Shown: piece after piece, positions 1 to 6,934 of the stretch | Numbering within the stretch: the stretch's first letter is position 1 | Layout: each line of letters opens with the position of its first letter | Origin: Planctomycetaceae bacterium | GTDB taxonomy: Bacteria; Planctomycetota; Planctomycetia; Pirellulales; Pirellulaceae | Direction: 5' to 3' | Assembly: GCA_012965455.1 (NCBI GenBank) | Contig: DTSG01000535.1 | Span: 1 to 7,130 of the forward strand | DNA length: 7,130 nt | Notes under the pieces: generated by a model | Told to the model about the DNA's origin: nothing | What the model saw: only the letters and a program-made list of their open reading frames with translations | The model's database searches: none | Made by a program: the position numbers and the translations under genes

Positions 1-774
1 ATCACTTAAGCGTCCACCGAAGAACTCAGCAAAAGCGACCGATGCGTCATTGCCCGACGGCAACATCAAACCATACAGTAACTCACCAACACTGATTTTC
101 TCATCAACACGCACCCCTGCGGTACTGCCTGGCGTCGCATCTGCTCGCTGGGAAAATGTAATCACTTCTTGCAACACTTGTGGATCTGTATCCGCGTACT
201 TCAATACTAAATAGGCCGTCATGATTTTCGTCGTACTGGCGACGTCAATAGCTTTGTTATAGTTCTCACCCCACAGCACCTCGCCAGTGGAAGCATCCGT
301 GATAACCCAAGCTTTGCATGTCAGAAATGGCAAACCAACAAGTGCATCATTTGGTTCTCGTGGTAACCGTTGACGATTAAAACGTTGCTCGTCATCAATG
401 GGTTCATCTTTGGTAATGAGTTTACCGAGTGCCAACCAAGTTCCCGGATCGACACGGCCCGTTGCCCCCAAGTCCCGAGAAATTTGGAAAAGCTCAACGG
501 CCCGCCGTGTATTGGCTCCAAAATCGCCATCAATATTCAAACGAGGTGAGGGCTTAAGCCGCGCGTTTAATGTCCGTTGTAAATATTCAACTATTTCCCC
601 CGCTGCACCCAGCTCAAGCGTAGGCGGCGGCGACTCTTGCCGCAGGGCAATCACCTCTGATTGTCCAATCACGACATTACTCGATAAAAACAGCACTGCC
701 AAAAACATTAGCGACAGCGATAGTTGTGCGTGATATTGAGAACGTTCCAACATACTATCCATTGTAAAAAACAT
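1..774 (-). CDS. Exported D-alanyl-D-alanine carboxypeptidase (peptidase S11 family) with N-terminal peptidoglycan-binding domain; partial, C-terminus beyond left edge
   Basis: The minus-strand frame stays open from an ATG at 774-772 to the left edge, giving 258 residues. Residues about 18-38 are a hydrophobic Sec-type signal segment. Residues about 59-118 resemble a PG_binding_1 domain, with an LQRTLN helix, an IDGDFGANTRRAVELFQ core and a GRVDPGTWLAL end. Residues about 145 onward match the S11 transpeptidase-like fold. The nucleophile motif is S180-T-T-K183 in the context ASTTKIMTA, and the second motif is S240-G-N242 in the context MLPSGNDASVA. The third motif (KTG) and the C-terminal part would lie outside the window. 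The family trims the terminal D-Ala from peptidoglycan stem peptides in the periplasm; PBP5/DacA is the classic member. In-frame ATGs at 762 and 753 are alternative starts. None has a visible Shine-Dalgarno site, and a TATAAT box 5 bases before the first ATG favours 762 or 753. The gene is divergent from the cytochrome operon. Family call is firm; exact substrate is inferred. Confidence 0.9.
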   Translation of the reverse strand, partial: MFFTMDSMLERSQYHAQLSLSLMFLAVLFLSSNVVIGQSEVIALRQESPPPTLELGAAGEIVEYLQRTLNARLKPSPRLNIDGDFGANTRRAVELFQISRDLGATGRVDPGTWLALGKLITKDEPIDDEQRFNRQRLPREPNDALVGLPFLTCKAWVITDASTGEVLWGENYNKAIDVASTTKIMTAYLVLKYADTDPQVLQEVITFSQRADATPGSTAGVRVDEKISVGELLYGLMLPSGNDASVAFAEFFGGRLSD

Positions 775-779
775 TTTCG

Positions 780-785
780 ATTATA
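780..785 (-). promoter_or_regulatory. Candidate -10 box (TATAAT) of the S11 peptidase gene
   Basis: Read on the minus strand this is a perfect TATAAT, ending 5 bases before the ATG at 774. No convincing -35 element lies at 15-18 bases spacing; the hexamer at 17-base spacing is GGATAC. If the box is used, transcription would begin at about 773. The first ATG would then be at or outside the 5' end, and translation would begin from the ATG at 762 or 753, or leaderless. It rests on a single six-base match in an AT-rich stretch. Confidence 0.3.
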
Positions 786-865
786 AAAAAGGGGCTCGGT
801 CAGTATCCTATTGAAACTACCATAATAACCATCAGTCATTCAACTAGCCCTGCAATACAATTACA

Positions 866-3800
866 ATGATGGTACACGGTTTTGCACCACCGCCGACACG
901 CTGGGCCTCCAGCAGGTTCCCTTGCCACACAACAGGTAACGCTTTGAACAACTTAACTCGCTTCTGGGCTTCTTCAATTGCTATTTTACTGCTCGGCATA
1001 TGCGCTAGCATGCAGGCAACTGAGCCACCGCCCGAAAAGCTCCAATACAATCGAGACATCCGCCCTATTCTGTCGCATGCCTGTTTTATCTGTCATGGCC
1101 CAGATGCTGATGCTCGTCAAGCCGAACTTCGACTCGACGTCCGTGCGGATGCAGTGCGTGAAACTGAAAGCGGGGCATTGCCAATCGTGCCAGGCAAGGC
1201 GACTGTGAGCGAGTTGATACAACGTATCTCTACCGCGGACCTTTCCCAGCGAATGCCGCCGAAAGGACACACCGCATTGACCGCTGAGCAAATTGAAACA
1301 CTCACCCACTGGATCAATCAGGGCGCCGAATATCAGCAACACTGGGCATTTATCACTCCCACCAAAGTCGAAATCCCAACCGTCAAAAATCAATCGTGGA
1401 CTCGCAATTCGATCGACAAATTTGTTTTGGCGCGGTTAGAGAAATCCAATCTGGTACCGAACGCTCAAGCGGATCGTGAAGCATTGATTCGCCGTGTCTC
1501 ATTCGACCTCACCGGTCTTCCACCAACACTCGAGGAAATCGACACGTTTCTCGCGGACACGCAAGACACCGCCTATGAAACCATGGTAGACCATTTCCTC
1601 GAATCCTCAGCCTACGGCGAACAGATGGCCAGATACTGGCTCGATCTTGCTCGCTATGCCGACACCAACGGCTACCAATACGACACCGAACGAACTCAGT
1701 GGGTGTGGCGCGATTGGGTCATCCATGCCTATAACTCGAACATGCCCTTTGATCAGTTCACTATCGAACAACTCGCTGGCGACCTCATTCCCGACGGTAC
1801 GCCCCAGCAACAACTGGCCACGGGATTTAATCGCAATCATGCCATCACCATCGAGGGCGGAATCATTAGTGAGGAATACCGCGTGGAGTATGTGATGGAT
1901 CGAGTTGTTACGACGGGTGCCGTCTGGCTCGGCATGACTGTCGGCTGCGCACGCTGTCACGATCACAAATACGATCCACTGAGTCAAACCGAGTTTTACC
2001 AGATATTGGCTTACTTCAACCAAGTGCCGGAAAAAGGTAACAGTGGTTTTGACCCGCGAGCAACCATTGCTTCTCCTCTGGCGGCAAAACAAAATCAAAC
2101 CCAAGAAGCAGAAATCGAAACTCTACGCGCGGAACTAGCAAAGCCGCACGATATCACCGACGATCTTGAAAAATGGACTCGTACGCTGCACGATAAAGAC
2201 ATCCAATGGCATGTCCTAACACCAGATTCCATCAAGTCCTCGGGTGGAACAACACTCACACTCCTCGATGACCGTTCCGTCCTAGCCACCGAAACGAACC
2301 CCGCTCAGGACACATACGAGATCACAGCAACCACGATACTGCAAAACATAACGGCGATTCGTCTTGAGTGCCTGACGCACGAGTCACTACCGGGAGGTGG
2401 TCCGGGCCGATACTCTAATTCAAATTTCGTTTTAAGCGAATTTGAGTTGCGCATTAAATCGAGTGGCACAGACAAAGAAGAAACGCCGTGGCAAGCGATC
2501 AAGTTCGCGAGTGCAATCGCCGAGTACAATCAAACAAACTATCACGTCAACAATGCAATCGATGGTACAACTGCCGGCAACAACGGTTGGGCTGTTGACG
2601 GCCCCACCCGCAAAGAACCTGTTGCCTCCATCTTCGTCGCGCAGCAAGCATTTAGCGAAAAGCCTAATAGCCAACTGCAATTTCGCCTACGGCACGAAAC
2701 GTCTTTTGGGCAACACGGGATAGGCCGGCTACGACTGTCCGCTACCACGGCCGACCCGACGAGAATACAATTTGAGTCGATTCCCGCTGAGATTATTACC
2801 ATTGCCAAAATCGACGCGGCTCAGCGCAACGCAGCTCAAACAAAAACTATCACCGAATATTTCCTAGCCAATCACGATCCTCAAAAATCACTGCAGGACA
2901 AATTGGCTAAGCTAGTCGCCGTTAAAAACAACACGTTCCCACCAACGATGGTAATGCGTGACATGTCGCCAGCTCGTAAAACCTTCGTGCTCAATCGTGG
3001 GCAATATAACGAACCCACTACAGAAGTGAGCGTCGGTGTACCCGGCGTCTTCCCAGCGCTACCCACAGATTCCGCGCCGAATCGCCTTGGATTCGCTCAG
3101 TGGTTAATGCAGCCGGATCACCCGTTAACCGCTCGTGTGGCTGTCAATCGATATTGGCAACGATTGTTTGGCGTAGGGCTAGTAAAAACTCTTGAGGATT
3201 TTGGCACACAGGGGGAATTGCCAAGCCATCCACAATTACTCGACTGGCTCGCACTTGATTTCAAAGCTAATGGTTGGAACATCAAACGAACACTCAAGAC
3301 GATCCTCTTATCGGCAACCTATCGTCAGTCAGCGCAAGCACCTGCAGCAGCCTATCAACAGGACCCTGATAACCGTCAACTTGCTCGAGGACCACGCATG
3401 CGGCTGTCCGCCGAAGAAATTCGCGACAGTGCCTTGGCGATCAGCGATTTGCTCGTACATAAAATTGGCGGAAAAAGCGTATATCCATATCAGCCGCTAG
3501 GCATTTGGATGGAATTGAACAATCGTCCCGGCTATTCGCGCAAATACCCTCAAGCCACGGGTGAGGATTTGTATCGTCGAAGCCTATACACTTTCTGGAA
3601 ACGTACTGTGCCGTCGCCGATGCTCAAGACGCTAGATGCTCCCGAACGCGAATTCTGCACTATCCAACGATCGCGTACCAATACCCCACTGCAATCACTA
3701 CTACTACTGAATGCTCCCCAATTTGTAGAAGCCGCTAGGCACCTGGCCGGCCGAGTCATGGCGGACAATATAACCGAACCGAATCAACAGATTCGTTACA

Positions 3801-4027
3801 TATTCCGTCTCGTCACTGGACGCACTCCGTCCAAACGCGAAGTCTCAGTTATACAATCCGTGTACCGTTCGCAACTTACGGCTTTTACGAGTGACACCAA
3901 CGCCGTCGATGAACTCTTAGCAGTCGGTGATTCGGACGTCGACGATACATTGGACAGGCCAACGTTAGCTGCTTGGACAATGGTCTGCCGGATGCTACTG
4001 AACCTTGACGAAGCCATCAGCAAATAA
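866..4027 (+). CDS. Exported PSCyt1-DUF1549-DUF1553 (planctomycete cytochrome C type) protein
   Basis: This 1053-residue protein has the domain order typical of the family. A Sec-type signal segment lies at about residues 30-51. A PSCyt1 domain follows, with heme-type motif C73-F-I-C76-H77 and an M130-P-P-K-G segment whose Met could be the distal heme ligand. The DUF1549 domain spans about 178-388, with core phrases FDLTGLPPT and ARYADTNG and a second CxxCH, C361-A-R-C364-H365, running into DHKYDPL. A probable discoidin-like beta domain lies at about 453-630, with GPGRYSNSNF at 512-521 and NAIDG at 563-567. The DUF1553 domain covers about 738-990, with AVNRYWQRLFG and an RTNTPLQSLLLLNAPQF segment just after C931. 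The protein is predicted to carry c-type heme in the periplasm. The enzyme activity of the family is not established to my knowledge; a redox step in polysaccharide use is inference. The first 26 residues (Pro, Arg and Cys rich) look non-coding, and a TTG at 944 is an attractive alternative start. The DUF1501 gene follows 40 bases downstream. Confidence 0.93.
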   Translation: MMVHGFAPPPTRWASSRFPCHTTGNALNNLTRFWASSIAILLLGICASMQATEPPPEKLQYNRDIRPILSHACFICHGPDADARQAELRLDVRADAVRETESGALPIVPGKATVSELIQRISTADLSQRMPPKGHTALTAEQIETLTHWINQGAEYQQHWAFITPTKVEIPTVKNQSWTRNSIDKFVLARLEKSNLVPNAQADREALIRRVSFDLTGLPPTLEEIDTFLADTQDTAYETMVDHFLESSAYGEQMARYWLDLARYADTNGYQYDTERTQWVWRDWVIHAYNSNMPFDQFTIEQLAGDLIPDGTPQQQLATGFNRNHAITIEGGIISEEYRVEYVMDRVVTTGAVWLGMTVGCARCHDHKYDPLSQTEFYQILAYFNQVPEKGNSGFDPRATIASPLAAKQNQTQEAEIETLRAELAKPHDITDDLEKWTRTLHDKDIQWHVLTPDSIKSSGGTTLTLLDDRSVLATETNPAQDTYEITATTILQNITAIRLECLTHESLPGGGPGRYSNSNFVLSEFELRIKSSGTDKEETPWQAIKFASAIAEYNQTNYHVNNAIDGTTAGNNGWAVDGPTRKEPVASIFVAQQAFSEKPNSQLQFRLRHETSFGQHGIGRLRLSATTADPTRIQFESIPAEIITIAKIDAAQRNAAQTKTITEYFLANHDPQKSLQDKLAKLVAVKNNTFPPTMVMRDMSPARKTFVLNRGQYNEPTTEVSVGVPGVFPALPTDSAPNRLGFAQWLMQPDHPLTARVAVNRYWQRLFGVGLVKTLEDFGTQGELPSHPQLLDWLALDFKANGWNIKRTLKTILLSATYRQSAQAPAAAYQQDPDNRQLARGPRMRLSAEEIRDSALAISDLLVHKIGGKSVYPYQPLGIWMELNNRPGYSRKYPQATGEDLYRRSLYTFWKRTVPSPMLKTLDAPEREFCTIQRSRTNTPLQSLLLLNAPQFVEAARHLAGRVMADNITEPNQQIRYIFRLVTGRTPSKREVSVIQSVYRSQLTAFTSDTNAVDELLAVGDSDVDDTLDRPTLAAWTMVCRMLLNLDEAISK
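934..946 (+). promoter_or_regulatory. Possible alternative translation start (weak AGG plus TTG codon) of the PSCyt1 gene
   Basis: An AGG at 934-936 precedes an in-frame TTG at 944-946 by seven bases. Starting there gives a compact signal peptide, MNNLTRFW followed by a hydrophobic core and MQA before TEPPPEK. The ATG pair at 866/869 has no Shine-Dalgarno site and would add 26 residues that do not look like a signal peptide n-region. This would shorten the protein to 1027 residues. The AGG is only a weak ribosome-binding signal, so both starts remain possible. Confidence 0.35.
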
Positions 4028-4067
4028 CGAACCCAAACCTAAAGACACACAACCAAATCACAATATC

Positions 4068-5525
4068 ATGACCCATCCATTAAAAGCAGCACAACTCATT
4101 TCGAACCGCCGCCAGTTCTTTGGTAAAGCCGCGACTGGTATCGGCACCGCTGCACTGGCAAGTCTGCTCAACGGACAAGCCACAGCGACGGCGGCCACAT
4201 CAACAGACCGCATCGGTGGTCTAGCGGACATCCCACACTTCGCCCCTCGTGCAAAACGTGTTATCTACTTGCTGCAATCAGGCGCTCCGTCGCAAGTCGA
4301 TCTGCTCGCCCATAAACCCTCGCTCGAAAAGCTTCATTTGCAGAATTTGCCCGACAGTATCCGTGATGGACAACGGTTAACCGGTATGACCGCGGGACAA
4401 AAGAATTTTCCCGTTGTAAAATCGCCGTACAAATTTACTCAACACGGAGAATCGGGGCGATATTTAAGCGAACTCCTTCCGCATTTAAGCGGCGTTGTTG
4501 ATGAAATGTGCTTCGTCCATTCCATGCATACCGAGGCGATCAATCACGACCCCGCTATCACCTTCTTCCAATCGGGACACCAGCAACCGGGTCGCCCTAG
4601 CCTCGGGTCATGGCTCAGTTACGGATTGGGTAGCGAAACAGAAAACTTGCCGTCGTTCGTCGTGATGTTGAGTCAAAACACATTTTCCCAGGCGCAACCA
4701 TTGTATGATCGGTTGTGGGGTGGTGGATTCCTACCTTCTAAATTTCAGGGAGTCAAATTTCGTAGCCAAGGCGACCCGGTTTTATACCTGAAAGATCCGG
4801 CGGGTCTGAAGCCAAGTCAAATTCGACCGTTACTCGACCAGATCGCCAAGCTAAATCGCATTCGTCAGCAAGAAGTTGGAGACCCAGAAATCAGCGCTCG
4901 CATCGCCCAGTATGAAATGGCGTATCGCATGCAAACATCTGTACCGGAATTGGCCGACGTCTCTGATGAACCCGATAGTACTTTCAAACTCTATGGCGAA
5001 GATGCGAAAACACCCGGTACGCATGCTGCCAATTGTTTAATGGCACGCCGCTTGGCCGAAAGAGGCGTCCGCTTTATTCAAGTCTTTCATCGTGGTTGGG
5101 ATCATCACAGCAACGTTCAGAAACATCTGCCCGGGATCGCCAAGGAAACGGATCAAGGTTCAGCTGCATTAATAGCGGATCTGAAGCAGCGTGATATGCT
5201 CAAAGACACACTCGTAATTTGGGGTGGCGAGTTTGGCCGTACTGTCTATGCCCAAGGAAATCCAGCAACTTTTGGTCGTGATCACCATCCACGGTGCTTT
5301 TCGATTTGGATGGCAGGTGGCGGAGTCAAGCCGGGAATCGAATATGGCAAGACCGATGATTTTTGTTACAACATCGAAGAAAACCCTGTACATGTCCACG
5401 ACTTCCATGCCACCATTTTACATTGCTTGGGCATCGATCACGAACGTTTAACCTATCGCTTTCAAGGGCGAGATTATCGGCTCACCGATGTACATGGAAA
5501 CGTCGTCCACGATATCTTGACGTAG
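4068..5525 (+). CDS. Tat-exported DUF1501 family protein
   Basis: This 485-residue protein begins at an ATG 40 bases after the stop of the cytochrome-type gene. It has a twin-arginine signal, S12-N-R14-R15-Q-F-F, followed by a hydrophobic stretch and a likely cleavage near A42 in ATATAAT. The body is a full-length DUF1501 domain. Near the N-terminus is YLLQSGAPSQVDLL, then a HTEAINHDPAITFFQSGHQ segment. G343-W-D-H-H347, the signature W385-G-G-E-F-G-R-T392, G403-R-D-H-H-P408 and H442-V-H-D-F-H447 follow. The family is usually placed near the alkaline phosphatase/sulfatase fold, and these Asp and His residues are plausible metal ligands, but no typical sulfatase Cys/Ser nucleophile motif is visible. 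DUF1501 genes commonly sit next to PSCyt1/DUF1549/DUF1553 genes, so the two products probably act together outside the cytoplasm. The frame is open upstream to a TTG at 4005 inside the previous gene, but the ATG places the Tat motif at the usual position. The substrate is unknown. Confidence 0.93.
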   Translation: MTHPLKAAQLISNRRQFFGKAATGIGTAALASLLNGQATATAATSTDRIGGLADIPHFAPRAKRVIYLLQSGAPSQVDLLAHKPSLEKLHLQNLPDSIRDGQRLTGMTAGQKNFPVVKSPYKFTQHGESGRYLSELLPHLSGVVDEMCFVHSMHTEAINHDPAITFFQSGHQQPGRPSLGSWLSYGLGSETENLPSFVVMLSQNTFSQAQPLYDRLWGGGFLPSKFQGVKFRSQGDPVLYLKDPAGLKPSQIRPLLDQIAKLNRIRQQEVGDPEISARIAQYEMAYRMQTSVPELADVSDEPDSTFKLYGEDAKTPGTHAANCLMARRLAERGVRFIQVFHRGWDHHSNVQKHLPGIAKETDQGSAALIADLKQRDMLKDTLVIWGGEFGRTVYAQGNPATFGRDHHPRCFSIWMAGGGVKPGIEYGKTDDFCYNIEENPVHVHDFHATILHCLGIDHERLTYRFQGRDYRLTDVHGNVVHDILT

Positions 5526-5544
5526 TGTCTATAAGACTTCAATT

Positions 5545-5569
5545 CCGCGATGAGTTGATACTCCAGCGG
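5545..5569. terminator. Imperfect hairpin between convergent genes; possible bidirectional terminator
   Basis: CCGC (5545-5548) can pair with GCGG (5566-5569), and GAGT (5552-5555) with ACTC (5560-5563), around a TGAT loop. A small 3/2-base internal loop separates the two stems. The element lies between the stop of the DUF1501 gene and the stop of the Gfo/Idh/MocA gene, where a terminator is expected. It lacks a clean U tract on either strand: the plus side is followed by TTAAAAA and the minus side by AATTGAAG. It is therefore not a textbook intrinsic terminator. Confidence 0.3.
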
Positions 5570-5576
5570 TTAAAAA

Positions 5577-6902
5577 TCAAAGATTATCTACCGCAAAGCC
5601 GCCACGATAATTGTCTCTTAACAATTCGTTCGCGGCGGGCACGTTGGTGACCTTACCAGAGCGAGCATTCCATTGAAGCTCAACGCCTGGAAAGCGGTTT
5701 GCAACGACACCCAATAATAACGCCTCTGTGAGCGCGCCGGCATAGCTAAAGTCCGCACTTGTCTGGCCTTTGCCCAAACAGGCATCAACCCATTGGTGAT
5801 AGTGATTTCCGTCTTCGACACTTGGCATCTTGTAATCAACAAATGCGTCTGCGGGGAACAAACGGGGCTCAGCAATGTGCGGTAATAGCATACTGCCGCG
5901 CTCTCCCACAAAGTATGAACCTTGATTTGGCAACTCGAAATCTTCCGGCAAACCTAATCGTTTTGGCGTTGGTGGCGCGAAATCACCATCGGACCAAGTC
6001 CAACGCAAGGTGGTCGTCGTATATTTTGTTCCTGGGAAAATATATTCCACTCGATTTTTCTCAGGGTGTCCGATCCCCGTAGGGTTACGACACGTTGTTT
6101 TTACCGTTAGCGGGCTACCAAGTTGTAAAGCGGTATAAGGCGTGTCAAAGATGTGTATTCCCATATCACCGAGCGTACCCGTGCCGAAATCGACCTGCTT
6201 GCGCCATTCCCTTGGATGATAAATGCTCGGAGCGAAATCACGCTCAACAGCCGACCCCAACCAGCGGTTCCAATCCAAATTTGCGGGAGCCTGTTCTGCA
6301 CTCGGCAATTCGGTGCGGTCATCACCCCAATTCTTGAACGACCAAGCGTGCACTTCCGAGACTGGTCCCAGTACGCCCGATTGAACAATTTTCACAGCTT
6401 TACGATAGATTGCCCCAGAATGACCTTGAACTCCCATCTGCGTAGGCACACCCGCCTTCTTCGCCATTTTGCGTAATTGCCGAGCTTCAAAAACAGTGTG
6501 CGTCAACGGCTTTTGGCAATAAACTGGCTTGCCAGCATTCAAAGCGGTCATCGCAGCAGGCGCATGTGTATGATCAGGCGTCGACACCACCACCGCATCA
6601 ATCTGATCTCCCAATTCAGAAATCATTTCGCGATAATCCGAATAGGTTTTCGCCGCGGAATGCAATTCATTAGCGATTTTCAATCTCGCTTGATCAACAT
6701 CACACAATCCGAACACAGCGACACTTGCATGTGATGACACACTCCGCAAGTCCGCCGCCCCCATACCACCAACACCGACATGTGCCGTCTGCAGACGACT
6801 GTTAGGCGCCGCCGACAGTAGTCCGGAAGGCAGAATCGTAAACAACCCGATTGATGCAGTCTGTTTCAGTAAACGCCGTCGTGATTGATCTATATGTGCC
6901 AT
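5577..6902 (-). CDS. Tat-exported Gfo/Idh/MocA family oxidoreductase
   Basis: The protein is 441 residues from the ATG at 6902. A twin-arginine signal, S7-R-R-R-L-L-K13 followed by a hydrophobic segment to about residue 32, marks it for folded export. The Rossmann nucleotide-binding part starts at about residue 39, with the glycine motif G43-V-G-G-M-G48, CDVD at 67-70 and S107-T-P-D-H-T-H113. The usual EKP catalytic motif is C129-Q-K131-P here, so the Lys is kept and the Glu is replaced by Gln. The C-terminal alpha/beta domain contains WNRWLG, YHPREWRKQVDFGTG and G245-D-M-G-I-H250-I-F-D253, whose His is the usual second active-site residue. Family members oxidise or reduce sugars and related polyols with NAD(P); exported versions are abundant in planctomycetes. 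The substrate cannot be read from sequence. An upstream in-frame ATG at 6929 is rejected because the Shine-Dalgarno site lies between the two ATGs. The gene follows the sulfatase by 32 bases, so the two are very likely one operon. Confidence 0.95.
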   Translation of the reverse strand: MAHIDQSRRRLLKQTASIGLFTILPSGLLSAAPNSRLQTAHVGVGGMGAADLRSVSSHASVAVFGLCDVDQARLKIANELHSAAKTYSDYREMISELGDQIDAVVVSTPDHTHAPAAMTALNAGKPVYCQKPLTHTVFEARQLRKMAKKAGVPTQMGVQGHSGAIYRKAVKIVQSGVLGPVSEVHAWSFKNWGDDRTELPSAEQAPANLDWNRWLGSAVERDFAPSIYHPREWRKQVDFGTGTLGDMGIHIFDTPYTALQLGSPLTVKTTCRNPTGIGHPEKNRVEYIFPGTKYTTTTLRWTWSDGDFAPPTPKRLGLPEDFELPNQGSYFVGERGSMLLPHIAEPRLFPADAFVDYKMPSVEDGNHYHQWVDACLGKGQTSADFSYAGALTEALLLGVVANRFPGVELQWNARSGKVTNVPAANELLRDNYRGGFAVDNL

Positions 6903-6910
6903 TAGTATTG

Positions 6911-6918
6911 ACTCCTTT
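6911..6918 (-). promoter_or_regulatory. Strong Shine-Dalgarno site of the Gfo/Idh/MocA gene
   Basis: On the minus strand this reads AAAGGAGT, eight bases before the ATG at 6902-6900. It decides the start codon: the alternative ATG at 6929-6927 lies upstream of it and has no site of its own. It is the only strong Shine-Dalgarno match seen before any start in this window. Confidence 0.8.
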
Positions 6919-6934
6919 TGTTCATTCAAGGTGG

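Noticed and set aside
398..733. 111-residue plus-strand open frame near the left end
   Set aside because: It is antisense to the signal peptide and peptidoglycan-binding domain of the S11 peptidase, whose frame is clearly the coding one.
999..1016. Possible lipobox around LLGIC in the cytochrome-type signal peptide
   Set aside because: The residue before Cys is Ile, whereas lipoprotein signals need Gly, Ala or Ser there. A normal signal peptidase I site after MQA fits better.
986..1393. 135-residue minus-strand open frame over the PSCyt1 region
   Set aside because: The opposite strand encodes the heme motif and MPPKG segment of PSCyt1, and this translation has no recognisable features.
1607..2104. 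165-residue open frame on the minus strand inside the cytochrome-type gene
   Set aside because: It lies fully antisense to the conserved DUF1549 domain, including the CARCHDHKYDPL segment, and its translation resembles no family I know. It is a shadow frame.
4005..4067. Upstream TTG start for the DUF1501 gene, overlapping the previous gene
   Set aside because: The extra 21 residues are hydrophilic and push the Tat motif to about residue 35. The ATG at 4068 places it at residues 14-15, which is typical.
6095..6337. Several 80-107 residue plus-strand open frames at 5759-6734
   Set aside because: All are antisense to the conserved Gfo/Idh/MocA frame and show no family features or ribosome-binding sites.
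6903..6929. Upstream ATG start (6929) for the Gfo/Idh/MocA gene
   Set aside because: The AAAGGAGT ribosome-binding site lies between this ATG and the one at 6902, so the downstream ATG is the true start.
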